Below, piece after piece: positions 1 to 7,292 of a DNA stretch of 48,628 nt; position 1 is the first letter of the stretch, and the number at the start of each line of letters is the position of its first letter. Below the pieces are notes generated by a model. The model was not told where the DNA came from and did not search any database. It saw nothing but the letters and a program-made list of their open reading frames with translations. The translations under genes and the position numbers were made by a program. The stretch covers positions 1 through 48,628 of the forward strand of contig JAKACD010000008.1 of NCBI GenBank assembly GCA_021821785.1. Direction: 5' to 3'. Source of the stretch: Thermoplasmata archaeon. Its GTDB lineage: Archaea; Thermoplasmatota; Thermoplasmata; Lutacidiplasmatales; UBA184.

Positions 1-129
1 CGCCGGCCGTCGATGATCTGGCTCGGCCCGGGAGCGCCGCTCGACCTGCTTCCGTGGGAGCCCGCGACGAAGAAGCTCCACGTCCTCCCCGCCGCGAGCC
101 AGTTCCTCGGGGACGGAGGTCGGCCGTGA
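1..129 (+). CDS. C-terminal fragment of an unidentified protein (cut by window edge)
   Basis: An open frame runs from the first base and ends at a TGA at 127-129, giving the last 42 residues of a protein (ending ...SQFLGDGGRP). The stop overlaps the GTG start of the following metE-like gene (GTGA, 126-129), so the two are almost certainly co-translated. The fragment is rich in Trp, Leu and Pro and has no motif I recognise. In several archaea a second MetE-related protein precedes the core metE gene, so a methionine-synthesis partner is possible, but nothing in these 42 residues proves it. Confidence 0.55.
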   Translation, partial: RRPSMIWLGPGAPLDLLPWEPATKKLHVLPAASQFLGDGGRP

Positions 130-1271
130 CCGCGCGCCCGCTGTTCCCGACCCAGGAGATCGGCAGCCTCGCCAAGCCGCGCTGGCAGCTCCTCGGCCAA
201 CGGTCGGAGCCCCTCGACGTCGCCGCCCGCGAGGAGTTCCGCCTCTCGGCCGAGCGCACGCATTTCGCGGACGACCTGCCGGAGGATCGGGACGCGCTGC
301 TCGGGGGGCGGGCCCGCGCGGTCGACCCCGAGCGGGTCCGGGACCTGGGCGCCCTCTTCGCGATCCGCTTCCTCGAGTCGGCCGGCCTCGACCGGGTCTA
401 CGACGGGGAGGCCCGGCGGATCGAGATGTACGAGTTCCCGATCCGCCAGATGCGCGGGTTCCGCTTCCAGGGCCACGTCCGCTCCTTCGACAACAAGTAC
501 TACCTCAAGGCCGCGGTCGTGGACGAGCTGCGGCTCGAGCGGCCGTACCACGTCGACGAGTTCGATTTCGTCAAGCGGTACGCCCGGGCCGAACCGAAGC
601 TGCCGATCACCGGCCCGTACACGCTCGCCGACTGGTCGTTCAACGAGTACTACCTCGCCCGCCAGAAGGGGTGGAAGGGCCGGGGGGCCCGCCGGGCGGC
701 GCAGCGCGAGTTCGTGGTCGATCTTGCGCGTCGGGCGCTCCGCCCGACGATCCAAGCCCTGATCGAGCACGGGTGCCGGGTGATCCAGATCGATGAGCCG
801 GCCGCGGGGACCCACCCGGACGAGGCGGACCTCGTGGTCGAGGGGTTCAACGCCGCGACCGAAGGGCTCGACGCCGAGTTCTCGATGCACATCTGCTACT
901 CCGACTACCGCGACCTCCTGCCGACGATCCTCGAGGCGAAGCGCTGCCGCCAGTGGGCGTGGGAGTTCGCGAACCGCGATATCGACGGGCACGACGGCTA
1001 CGAGGTCCTCGGCGCCCTCCGCGAGTACGGCGACGACCGCGAGGTCGGTCTCGGCGTGCTCGACGTGCACCGCGACGCGGTCGAGAGCCCCGAGCTGGTC
1101 GCGGACCGGATCCGGCGGGCGGTCCGCTACCTGGGGGATCCCCGGCGGATCTGGGTGAACCCGGATTGCGGCCTGCGGACCCGGAGCCTCGGGATCGCCC
1201 GGGCGAAGCTCGAGGCCATGGTCCGCGGCGCGGCCCTGGCGCGGAGCGAGTTCGAGGGAGCGGCCCACTAG
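126..1271 (+). CDS. metE: Core methionine synthase MetE-like (cobalamin-independent, zinc-dependent methyltransferase)
   Basis: A 381-residue protein of the MetE C-terminal (catalytic) family, which transfers a methyl group to homocysteine at a zinc site to make methionine in the cytoplasm. The start LFPTQEIGSLAKPRW, the central PITGPYTLADW block, QIDEPA, the zinc-ligand motif MHICYSDY (His255, Cys257) and the second cysteine in NPDCGLRTR (Cys348) are all visible. The length fits the archaeal short 'core MetE', which lacks the folate-binding N-terminal half of bacterial MetE, so the methyl donor is probably a corrinoid protein or another archaeal carrier (inference). The GTG at 126 is chosen rather than the ORF-track start at 54, because residues before it are out of family and the GTG overlaps the stop of the upstream gene. 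It converges on map with overlapping stop codons (CTAG). Confidence 0.9.
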   Translation: MTARPLFPTQEIGSLAKPRWQLLGQRSEPLDVAAREEFRLSAERTHFADDLPEDRDALLGGRARAVDPERVRDLGALFAIRFLESAGLDRVYDGEARRIEMYEFPIRQMRGFRFQGHVRSFDNKYYLKAAVVDELRLERPYHVDEFDFVKRYARAEPKLPITGPYTLADWSFNEYYLARQKGWKGRGARRAAQREFVVDLARRALRPTIQALIEHGCRVIQIDEPAAGTHPDEADLVVEGFNAATEGLDAEFSMHICYSDYRDLLPTILEAKRCRQWAWEFANRDIDGHDGYEVLGALREYGDDREVGLGVLDVHRDAVESPELVADRIRRAVRYLGDPRRIWVNPDCGLRTRSLGIARAKLEAMVRGAALARSEFEGAAH

Positions 1272-2149
1272 GGGACCACCGAGAGGATCTCGGCGCGGCC
1301 CGGCCCGACGAGGACGGTGTGCTCGGCCTGGGCGACCAGGCCGTGCCCCCGCTCGAGGAAGACGGGGTACGTCTGGAGCCAGCGTCGCGCGCGCCGCAGC
1401 GCCGCCTGCTCCTCCGGGGTCGTGGCCCAGCGCATCGCGAACGGGAGCGTGCGGAACCGACCGAAGAGGCCGGCGAGGACCGGGTCGGACGGTCCGGGAT
1501 CCGCCCGGAACCGCGCGATGTTCCCGAACGGGCCGTTCGCGATGTGCCCCACGCCGTTCGTCGCGAACGGCTCGATCGCGATCACTTCGCCCTCGATCAG
1601 CGTTGCGTCGCTCGCCCCGGGGACGTTCGGGATCGACTTCCCTGCATGAAGGAGGTAGCGCTCGATCGAGTGGCCGGTGAGGTCCTCGATCGGCCGCAGC
1701 CCGCGCGCCCGGATCGCCTGGGCGATCGCGCGGCTGACCTCGTCGACGCGGACCCCGGGCCGCACCTGGGCGATCCCGTCCCGGAGCGCGTCGTGCGCCG
1801 CGCGGACGAGGTTCTCGTGTCGGTGCGTCCCCCCGACCTCCACCGTGTCCGCGGTGTCGGCGATCGCCCCGTCGAGGTGCGCCCCGACATCGACCTTCAC
1901 GAGATCCCCGGGCGCGAAGACCGCCTCGTCGTCGATCGAGGGGGTGTAGTGGGCTGCCTCCACGTTCCGGGAGAGGTTCGCCGGGAACGCCGGCTGCGCC
2001 CCCTGGCCCCGCACGTACTCCTCGATCGCTTCCGCGACGTCGCGGCGCCGGGCTCCGGGCACGGTGAGGCGCAGCCCGAGCTCCCGCGCCCCGGCCGCGA
2101 TGCGGCCCGCCGCGCGCCAGCGGTCGAGGTCGATCGGTTCGCGGGGCAC
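1268..2149 (-). CDS. map: Methionine aminopeptidase, type II
   Basis: This 293-residue enzyme removes the initiator methionine from nascent proteins. The active-site His67 lies in HYTPSIDD. The metal ligands are Asp87 and Asp98 in KVDVGAHLDGAIADTADT, a His in LTGHSIERY, a Glu in AIEPFATNG and the last Glu in QAEHTVLVG. The type II/archaeal class is indicated by the length and by the insertion between the His and Glu ligand blocks. It is the last gene of an ndk-yrdC-map run on the minus strand, 6 bp after the yrdC stop, and its stop overlaps that of metE. An operon of translation-quality genes is typical for archaea. Confidence 0.95.
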   Translation of the reverse strand: MPREPIDLDRWRAAGRIAAGARELGLRLTVPGARRRDVAEAIEEYVRGQGAQPAFPANLSRNVEAAHYTPSIDDEAVFAPGDLVKVDVGAHLDGAIADTADTVEVGGTHRHENLVRAAHDALRDGIAQVRPGVRVDEVSRAIAQAIRARGLRPIEDLTGHSIERYLLHAGKSIPNVPGASDATLIEGEVIAIEPFATNGVGHIANGPFGNIARFRADPGPSDPVLAGLFGRFRTLPFAMRWATTPEEQAALRRARRWLQTYPVFLERGHGLVAQAEHTVLVGPGRAEILSVVP

Positions 2150-2155
2150 GGCCTC

Positions 2156-2722
2156 TCACTTCCGGGCGACGGGGCGCGGATGCGCCCCGGTCAGATCGAT
2201 GAGCGTGGACGGGGATCCCGAGGGGGCCGGTCGGGCCGGGAGATAGACCCGCACGTCGCGCCCGAACGCCCGACGCGCCTCGGCGGGCGTGCGGCAGGGG
2301 GCGGCGCCGTGCCGGTTCGCGGACGTCGCGGTGATCGGACCCACCCGGCGGGCGAGCTCGCGCGCAACGGAGTGGTCCGGCACCCGGACCCCGAGCGACC
2401 CGTCGGCGGCGAAGAGGCGCGGCGCGAGGGTGCGTCGCGCGAGCGGGGACGGACGGAGGAAGACGGTGTACGGTCCGGGCAGGTGCGTGCGGACGAACCG
2501 ACGGGCCGACGGCGCGAGCGCGCCGAGCGCTTCGAGCTCGGGCACGGAGCTCACCGCGACGGAGATCGGCTGCCCGCCCGGCCGCCCCTTCGCGGCCTCG
2601 AGCCGGAGGATCGCGGATCGGTCGGCGGCCCGGGCCCCGAGGCCGAGGAGCGTGTCGGTCGGATAGACCACGAGGTCCCCGGCCGCCAGGGCGCGCACGG
2701 CGGCCGGGAGCGTCGGGGTCAT
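2156..2722 (-). CDS. YrdC/Sua5 L-threonylcarbamoyladenylate synthase
   Basis: A 188-residue YrdC-domain protein that makes threonylcarbamoyl-AMP from threonine, bicarbonate and ATP for the universal t6A37 modification of tRNAs. Motifs: VVYPTDTLLGLGARA at the N-terminus, KGRPGGQPISV (the KxR phosphate/nucleotide binding stretch), LPGPYTVFL, LGVRVPDH, and ITATSANRHG in place of the usual SANxSG. It lacks the extra Sua5 C-terminal domain, so it is the short YrdC form. The start at 2722 is chosen because the ORF-track extension (35 residues, Arg/Ser rich) overlaps ndk and has no family similarity. It begins 4 bp after the ndk stop, so both are likely co-transcribed. Confidence 0.9.
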   Translation of the reverse strand: MTPTLPAAVRALAAGDLVVYPTDTLLGLGARAADRSAILRLEAAKGRPGGQPISVAVSSVPELEALGALAPSARRFVRTHLPGPYTVFLRPSPLARRTLAPRLFAADGSLGVRVPDHSVARELARRVGPITATSANRHGAAPCRTPAEARRAFGRDVRVYLPARPAPSGSPSTLIDLTGAHPRPVARK

Positions 2723-2726
2723 CGTC

Positions 2727-3185
2727 CTAGAAGTACTCTTCCGCCATCCGGGAGTACGCCTGATACTCCTCGGGGGCGAAGTAGAGCGCGAGCTCGCGCT
2801 CGGCCGACTCCGGGGCGTCGGAGGCATGGACGAGGTTCGGCGTGATGCCGAGCCCGAAGTCCCCCCGGAGGGTGCCGGGCGCCGCGGTCTGCGGGTTGGT
2901 GGCGCCGGTGAGGAGGCGGACGACCGAGATCGCCGAGCGACCCTCGACGGCCATCGCGACGATCGGCCCCGAGGTGATGTGCTGGATGAGCGCGGGGTAG
3001 AACGGCTTGCCCTGGTGCTCGGCGTAGTGGCGCTGCGCGAGCTCGGGCGTCACCCGCAGCATCTTGAGCGCGACCAGCTTGAGGCCCTTGCGCTCCAGCC
3101 GGGCGACGATCTCTCCGACCAGGGCGCGTCGGACCCCGTCCGGCTTCACCAAGACCAGCGTGCGCTCCAGGCTCCCTTCCGGCAT
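2727..3185 (-). CDS. ndk: Nucleoside diphosphate kinase
   Basis: A 152-residue NDP kinase that moves the gamma-phosphate of ATP to other NDPs through a phosphohistidine. Lys14 lies in LVKPDGV, the GTLRGDFG loop is present, and the catalytic His120 is in NLVHASDAPESAERE. The length is normal for the family. It is first of the ndk-yrdC-map operon. In many euryarchaea ndk directly follows rpl7ae-rps28e-rpl24e; here the same order holds on the same strand, but a methyltransferase and a split nuclease gene pair separate them. A TATA box at 3208-3216 lies about 23 bp before the start codon, which suggests a leaderless mRNA. Confidence 0.95.
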   Translation of the reverse strand: MPEGSLERTLVLVKPDGVRRALVGEIVARLERKGLKLVALKMLRVTPELAQRHYAEHQGKPFYPALIQHITSGPIVAMAVEGRSAISVVRLLTGATNPQTAAPGTLRGDFGLGITPNLVHASDAPESAERELALYFAPEEYQAYSRMAEEYF

Positions 3186-3207
3186 CGGCCCGCCGAGCCG
3201 CCCGAGA

Positions 3208-3216
3208 CCTAAAGGT
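3208..3216 (-). promoter_or_regulatory. TATA box of the ndk operon
   Basis: On the minus strand the sequence reads ACCTTTAGG inside GC-rich DNA, with its proximal edge 23 bp from the ndk ATG. Archaeal transcription usually starts about 20-25 nt past the TATA box, so the start would fall on or next to the ATG. Confidence 0.5.
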
Positions 3217-3376
3217 TTCGCGTCCGCCGCACCGGCGGCCGGACCTCGCTCCCCGGCGCCTTCCGCTCGCGGCGGAGCGCGACCGGCGTTTCCGCCCCAC
3301 TTCCGGACGACGCGAACATCGGAACGGGGCGGGATCGCCCCAGAAGGTAAGAGGCGGCCCGGCTCCGAGCGCGGCG

Positions 3377-4162
3377 ATGCCCTCCTCCCCCCTCCGGACC
3401 CACCCGGTCCTCCGCGGGTTCGACCGGGCGGCCGAGGCGTATGAGCGCGGGCGGCCGGATTACCCTCGAGCGGCCGTCGCCTACCTCGGTCAGCGGCTGC
3501 ACCTCGGTCCGGGACGGACCGTCGTCGACATCGGAAGCGGGACCGGCAAGTTCACCCGCGCCCTCGCGCCCCTCGGGGCGGCGCGCGTCGCGGTCGAGCC
3601 GATCGCCGGGATGCGCCGGGTCTTCGCCCAGGAGGTCCCGGAGGTGCCGGTCCTTCCGGGGGTCGCGGAGGCGATCCCGCTCCCCGGGGGGTTCGCCGAC
3701 GCGGTCGTCGTCGCGCAGGCGTTCCACTGGTTCCGACCGAGACCCGCGCTGCGTGAGATCGCGCGGGTGCTCGGACCGAACGGCGGTCTCGGGCTCGTCT
3801 GGAACCTCCGCGACGATTCCGTCGACTGGTCCCGGCGGCTGACCGAGCTCCTCGCGCCGTATCGCCGGGCCGCCCACGCCCCGGGCAGCCGGGACCGCCA
3901 GTGGCAGCGCGTCTTCCGCTCGCCCGCTTGCCCGTTCGGCCCGACGCATTTCCGATCGTTCCCGCACGTCCAGCGGGCCCCGCGCACGGCGTTCGTGGAG
4001 CGGGTCCTCTCGGTCAGCGTGATCGCGGTGCTCCCTTCCCCGAAGCGACGGCAGGTAGCGGCCGAGGTCCGGCGGATCCTCGATCGCGACCCCGCGACGC
4101 GCGGCCGGGCGATCGTCGCGCTGCCGTACCGGACCGAGGTCTACTGGGCGCGGAAGAAGTAG
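3377..4162 (+). CDS. Class I SAM-dependent methyltransferase (UbiE/Methyltransf_11 type)
   Basis: A 261-residue protein with a class I methyltransferase fold. Motif I is TVVDIGSGTGKFTRAL (residues about 53-68), the acidic end of strand 2 is in VAVEPIAGM, motif IV is VVVAQAFHWFRP and motif VI is REIARVLGPNGGLGLVWN. The N-terminal FDRAAEAYERGRPDYP is typical of the UbiE-like/YcgJ group that acts on small molecules. The substrate cannot be told from the sequence. It stands alone on the plus strand inside an otherwise minus-strand ribosomal/ndk block and converges on the Cas4-like pair with a 10 bp gap. Confidence 0.85.
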   Translation: MPSSPLRTHPVLRGFDRAAEAYERGRPDYPRAAVAYLGQRLHLGPGRTVVDIGSGTGKFTRALAPLGAARVAVEPIAGMRRVFAQEVPEVPVLPGVAEAIPLPGGFADAVVVAQAFHWFRPRPALREIARVLGPNGGLGLVWNLRDDSVDWSRRLTELLAPYRRAAHAPGSRDRQWQRVFRSPACPFGPTHFRSFPHVQRAPRTAFVERVLSVSVIAVLPSPKRRQVAAEVRRILDRDPATRGRAIVALPYRTEVYWARKK

Positions 4163-4172
4163 CCGGCCGAGA

Positions 4173-4697
4173 CTAGTCGCGGGCGCGCGCGTCGCAGCCG
4201 CGGGCCCAGGGACATCGCCCGCACCGGCTCGGGGAGGGGTTCGCCCGCCCGTCGTACGGCCGGTCGAGCTCGGCGCGGATCGCGAGCAGCTCGGCGCGGG
4301 CCCGTTCGTCCCACCGCACCCGGAACTCGCCGTCCGCGTAGCGCAGCACTCCGAACGGAGGGGCGCGCCCGGTCCTCTCCTCCACCAAGAGGCAGTACGC
4401 CCAGACCTGGACGAGGTGGGACCAGGCCGGGCCGCCGCGCGGGGTGCCGCGGCTCTTGAGCTCGATCGGGACGAGCCGCCCGTCGCTCTGCTCCCGGAGC
4501 GCGTCCGGCCGACCCTGAATGCGATAGCGGTCGCTGCGGAGGAGGACGGGCGCCCCCGCATCGACCGAGACGAGCCGCCCGAGCGTGCCCTCCTGGCGGC
4601 GCCGCGCGAGCGCGCGCGCCGCGGCGGCCGCGATCGCGAGGCCGACGAGCCCGACCCCGAGGGCGACCCAGTTCGGGGTCACCGGTAGAAGGCCCAT
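4173..4697 (-). CDS. Membrane-anchored Cas4-like PD-(D/E)XK nuclease, catalytic part of a split protein
   Basis: A 174-residue protein. Residues 10-33 form a hydrophobic helix ending in Arg-rich RALARRR, followed by a RecB/Cas4-type nuclease core: Asp65 in GRPDAL, Glu79-x-Lys81 in PIELKSRG, the QA helix HLVQVWAYCLL (Gln97), and a C-terminal cysteine set Cys159, Cys162, Cys168 (CGRCPWARGC). In Cas4/AddB-type nucleases these three cysteines bind a [4Fe-4S] cluster with a fourth one near the N-terminus. That cysteine is missing here but present in the upstream overlapping gene. The ATG at 4697 is chosen over the ORF-track start because a strong Shine-Dalgarno (GGGAGGG, 5-nt spacer) lies in front of it and the protein then begins with the membrane helix. 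No cas genes or repeats are nearby, so this is a solo Cas4-like protein for DNA repair or defence (inference). Confidence 0.75.
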   Translation of the reverse strand: MGLLPVTPNWVALGVGLVGLAIAAAAARALARRRQEGTLGRLVSVDAGAPVLLRSDRYRIQGRPDALREQSDGRLVPIELKSRGTPRGGPAWSHLVQVWAYCLLVEERTGRAPPFGVLRYADGEFRVRWDERARAELLAIRAELDRPYDGRANPSPSRCGRCPWARGCDARARD

Positions 4698-4942
4698 AGG
4701 AACCCTCCCACGACGAGCGCCACGCCCACGAGGAGACCGACCCAATACGTCGTTCCCGACGTTGCCCTTCGACGCTCGGCCGACAAGGTCCGGGCGTGGT
4801 AGCGGACGCCGGCCCGGCTGTGCGCCGCGGCCTCGGGGCCGATCCCCCCCGGGGGCGGGTGCGAGCGGTACCAATGCGAGCGCGGACAGTAGGCGTAGTC
4901 AGCGAGCTCGGACGGAGAGGTCCAGCCGTCCCTTCCGGCCAT
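4679..4942 (-). CDS. Cas4-like N-terminal module with a C-terminal membrane helix (partner of the 4173-4697 gene)
   Basis: An 87-residue protein. Its start, PSELADYAYCPRSHWYRSH, matches the N-terminal signature of Cas4-type nucleases (S-x-L-x2-Y-x2-C-P-R-x2-Y/W), with Cys19 as the expected first ligand of the iron-sulfur cluster. After a charged middle region it ends with one membrane helix, TYWVGLLVGVALVVGGFLWAFYR. Its last 19 bases overlap the start of the nuclease gene in another frame. If the two products associate, the two helices would form a hairpin with both soluble parts on the cytoplasmic side, which rebuilds a complete Cas4 fold. I infer a heterodimer rather than a frameshifted single protein because the second gene has its own ribosome binding site. 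Confidence 0.7.
   Translation of the reverse strand: MAGRDGWTSPSELADYAYCPRSHWYRSHPPPGGIGPEAAAHSRAGVRYHARTLSAERRRATSGTTYWVGLLVGVALVVGGFLWAFYR
4703..4709 (-). promoter_or_regulatory. Shine-Dalgarno that fixes the start of the Cas4-like nuclease part
   Basis: Minus-strand GGGAGGG ends 5 nt before the ATG at 4697 and lies inside the upstream coding region. It supports independent translational start of the second half rather than frameshifting. Confidence 0.6.
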
Positions 4943-5032
4943 CGTGGGCGTCGCACCGCGCGGGGGTTTACCGATTCCCGTGCACGCGCAACCGACGGAT
5001 CGAGGGCGATCGGCCCCCGGTGCGCGGCCGGC

Positions 5033-5446
5033 CTATTCCTTCGGCGCGTCGGCCGCCGGCTTGTTGCGCGCCCGGGCCCGCGGCTTGGCCGCGGCGGGGG
5101 CCGGCGCGGGGGCGACGGCTTCGGCGGGTGCGGGGGCCCCGGCCTTCGGGGCCTCGACCACCGGCGCGGCGGGGGCCGGGGCCTTCGGCTTCGTCCGGCC
5201 GCGCTTCGGCGCGACGGGCGCGGCGGCCTTGGGGGCCCGTTCCCGCGAGGAGCGGTCCGCGGCGACCCGGAGAGCGTGGGCCCGCGTCCACTTGAAGTGG
5301 TGACCGACCCGACCGAGGTGGAGCTGCTGCTTCCGGCACGACGACGAGCAGAAGTGGAAGACCGTGCCGTCGCGCTTCACGAACATCCAGCCGGTCCCCG
5401 GCTCGATCTCGGCGGCGCAGAACGAACACTGTCGCTTGACGACCAT
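5033..5446 (-). CDS. rpl24e: Large ribosomal subunit protein L24e with a long Ala/Pro/Lys-rich tail
   Basis: A 137-residue protein whose first 60 residues are a standard L24e zinc ribbon: CSFC near residue 7, then FCSSSCRK, with the KRDGTVFHFCSS and RVGHHFKWTRA parts typical of the family. Archaeal L24e is usually 55-70 residues. Here about 70 extra residues follow, almost only Ala, Pro, Lys, Arg and Val, ending AADAPKE, and probably disordered and basic. Third gene of the rpl7ae-rps28e-rpl24e run, 12 bp after rps28e. The protein sits near the L3/L14 side of the 50S subunit in known ribosomes; what the tail contacts is unknown. Confidence 0.9.
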   Translation of the reverse strand: MVVKRQCSFCAAEIEPGTGWMFVKRDGTVFHFCSSSCRKQQLHLGRVGHHFKWTRAHALRVAADRSSRERAPKAAAPVAPKRGRTKPKAPAPAAPVVEAPKAGAPAPAEAVAPAPAPAAAKPRARARNKPAADAPKE

Positions 5447-5458
5447 CGGATTGCCTCG

Positions 5459-5671
5459 CTAACGGACGGAGAGCTTGCGCGCCTCGCGCGCGGTCTCCCT
5501 CAGGATCAGAACGTCACCGAGCCGGATCGGCCCCGCGACGTTCCGCGTGATGATCTTGCCTCGGTCGCGCCCTGCGAGGACCCGCACCTTCACCTGGGTG
5601 GCCTCGCCGGCCATCCCGGTGCGGCCGACGAGCTCGACGACCTCCGCCGGCGAGCCCTTCTCCTCCGCCAT
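5459..5671 (-). CDS. rps28e: Small ribosomal subunit protein S28e
   Basis: A 70-residue S28e, a small OB-fold protein of the 30S head near the mRNA exit. Family features seen: [24 protein letters not shown], then [33 protein letters not shown], which holds the highly conserved NVxGPxRxGDxLxLxExxREA block. Full length with no extension. It sits between rpl7ae (22 bp gap) and rpl24e (12 bp gap), the order found in many archaea. Confidence 0.97.
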   Translation of the reverse strand: MAEEKGSPAEVVELVGRTGMAGEATQVKVRVLAGRDRGKIITRNVAGPIRLGDVLILRETAREARKLSVR

Positions 5672-5693
5672 CGATCGGCCCTCCTCCCGTCGC

Positions 5694-6065
5694 CTACTTC
5701 TTCAGCGTCGGGAAGGTCGTCGCGAGCTCGTCCAAGAGCCCCTTCGCGTCCCCGGCCTCGACGACCGCGACGCTGGCCGCGGACTTCGAGAGGCCCGCGG
5801 ACTGGCCGAGCCGCTGCTTCTTCGGGACGTAGAGGTAGGGGATCCGCTTCTCCTCGCACAGCATCGGGATGTGGACCAGGATCTCGACCGGGTCGACGTC
5901 CTCTGCCATCACGACGAGCTTGGCTTCGCCCCGCTCGCTCGATTTCGTCACTTCGTTCGTTCCGACTCGAATCTTCCCGGTCTCGCTCGCCACTTGTACG
6001 AGCTGCAGGGCCTTGTCCGCCAGGTCGTTCGGGGTCTCAAATCGCACGTAGATCGGTCGCGCCAT
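5694..6065 (-). CDS. rpl7ae: Ribosomal protein L7Ae (kink-turn binding protein)
   Basis: A 123-residue L7Ae. It binds kink-turn RNA in 23S rRNA, in box C/D and H/ACA guide RNPs and in archaeal RNase P. Motifs: [29 protein letters not shown] (the RNA-binding GTNEVTK signature) and [23 protein letters not shown]. First gene of the ribosomal run; a TATA-like element at 6138-6147 precedes it, giving an estimated leader near 50 nt. That leader contains a hairpin discussed in the findings, and L7Ae is known to bind its own mRNA leader in some archaea. Confidence 0.97.
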   Translation of the reverse strand: MARPIYVRFETPNDLADKALQLVQVASETGKIRVGTNEVTKSSERGEAKLVVMAEDVDPVEILVHIPMLCEEKRIPYLYVPKKQRLGQSAGLSKSAASVAVVEAGDAKGLLDELATTFPTLKK

Positions 6066-6137
6066 GGTTCCTCGCGTCAGCGGAACCCCGGGTAGGGGGT
6101 CCTCGGCTCACGGGTGGGGCCCGTCGGAGGTACCGAG

Positions 6138-6147
6138 ATACTTAAGG
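6138..6147 (-). promoter_or_regulatory. TATA-like element before rpl7ae
   Basis: Minus-strand CTTAAGTATC is the only AT-rich stretch in the 118 bp gap between tyrS and rpl7ae, about 73-82 bp from the rpl7ae ATG. The start site would be near 6115-6118. Confidence 0.45.
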
Positions 6148-6183
6148 ATGCCGTCGGACCCCGCGGGAGCCGGGGGAGCGGGC

Positions 6184-7272
6184 CTAGGTCGGGCCGGGCG
6201 GGTCGCCGCCCGGCGCCGCGCGCGGGGCGAGGAACGAGCTCGCGGCGAACTCGGGATGCTCGATGAAATAGCGACGGACCGGCGCGACGAGCCGGTCCAG
6301 CGCCGCCGCGACCGCCCCCTTGAGGTCCTGGGGATGGACGCGGCCCTCGGTCCAGGCGGCCAGGAAGGCCGCCTCGTCCACGAACTCGAGCGGTCCCCCG
6401 TGCTTCTCGGCCCGCTCGAGGCGCAGACGACCCTCCCACGGGAAGACGATGAACCGGACCGCCTCGACCACCGGGTTCCCCCCCACCTGACGGGCCGGGC
6501 AGAACGCGCCGGCGAGCCGCTGATCGATCTCGGCCCGCTCGGCGCCGATCGTGATCGCGGTACCGGGGTCGGACTTCGACATCTTCCCCTCGATGACCCC
6601 GCTCGCCGGGTCCATTCGACCGCTGCCCTTCAGCGACGAGAGCAGCGGGGTGTGGATCGCGGCCGGGATCGGCCAGCCGTAATGGTGGCCGACCTCGCGG
6701 GCCAAGATGTGGGCGCGCCGCTGGTCCATGCCGCCGTAGGCGAGCGCGACGGGGAGCTCGAAGATGTCGGCGGCCTGCATCGCGGGATAGAACAGGCGCG
6801 AGGTGTCGAGGTTCGATTCCTCCTCCCCCCGGCCCATGATCGACATCGCCCGCTTGGTGCGGGCGAGGCTCGTGGCCTTCGCGACCCGCACCACCCGGGC
6901 CCAGTACTCGGAGGATCCGGTGAGCTCGCTCGCCCAGCGGACGCGGACCGTCGAGCTGTCGACGCCGAGCGCGGCGAAGGCGGCCTGCATGTACCGGCCC
7001 GAGGCATGGATCCGCTCTCGGTCCCCGCCGAGCTTGTCGTTGATCCAGGCGTGCCAGTCCGCCAGGAACAGCGTCACCTCGCAGCCCGCCTCGACCAGAT
7101 CGCGGAGCTTCCGCACCGCGATGAGGTGGGCCACCGTGAGCTGACCCGACGGCTCGATGCCGAAGTACGCCCGCGGTCGGGCCTCCCGCTCGAAGAGGGC
7201 GTGCACCTCCTCGGGCTTGATCACCTCCTGGGTGTTCCGCACGACCCGGGCCACGCGCTCGAAAGTGTCCAC
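6184..7272 (-). CDS. tyrS: Tyrosyl-tRNA synthetase, archaeal type
   Basis: A 362-residue class I synthetase that charges tRNA-Tyr. The HIGH-like signature is in EPSGQLTVAHL, the KMSKS loop is present as GKMSKSDPGTAI near residue 230, and the tyrosine pocket region AMQAADIFELPVALAYGGMDQRRAH is typical of archaeal/eukaryal TyrRS. The compact length without a bacterial S4 domain fits archaea. The start is GTG at 7272. A perfect CTAAATAG box lies with its edge exactly 21 bp upstream, so the mRNA probably begins at the start codon. A GGGAGG just before the GTG is too close to be a normal Shine-Dalgarno. The C-terminal 25 residues are a variable Ala/Pro tail. Confidence 0.95.
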   Translation of the reverse strand: MDTFERVARVVRNTQEVIKPEEVHALFEREARPRAYFGIEPSGQLTVAHLIAVRKLRDLVEAGCEVTLFLADWHAWINDKLGGDRERIHASGRYMQAAFAALGVDSSTVRVRWASELTGSSEYWARVVRVAKATSLARTKRAMSIMGRGEEESNLDTSRLFYPAMQAADIFELPVALAYGGMDQRRAHILAREVGHHYGWPIPAAIHTPLLSSLKGSGRMDPASGVIEGKMSKSDPGTAITIGAERAEIDQRLAGAFCPARQVGGNPVVEAVRFIVFPWEGRLRLERAEKHGGPLEFVDEAAFLAAWTEGRVHPQDLKGAVAAALDRLVAPVRRYFIEHPEFAASSFLAPRAAPGGDPPGPT

Positions 7273-7292
7273 GTCCTCCCGGAGGCGTGGGC

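Noticed and set aside
953-2845. 630-residue plus-strand ORF
   Set aside because: Arg/Pro/Gly-rich shadow of metE, map and yrdC in the wrong frame; no domain and no promoter.
4679-4697. Programmed frameshift joining the two Cas4-like halves
   Set aside because: No slippery heptamer, and the second gene has its own Shine-Dalgarno at ideal spacing.
4173-4942. CRISPR-Cas locus suggested by Cas4 motifs
   Set aside because: No direct repeats, cas1 or cas2 anywhere in the window; the Cas4-like pair is solitary.
6808-6830. GGTTCGATTCC, a tRNA T-arm-like string
   Set aside because: Lies inside tyrS coding sequence and no acceptor stem or anticodon arm surrounds it.
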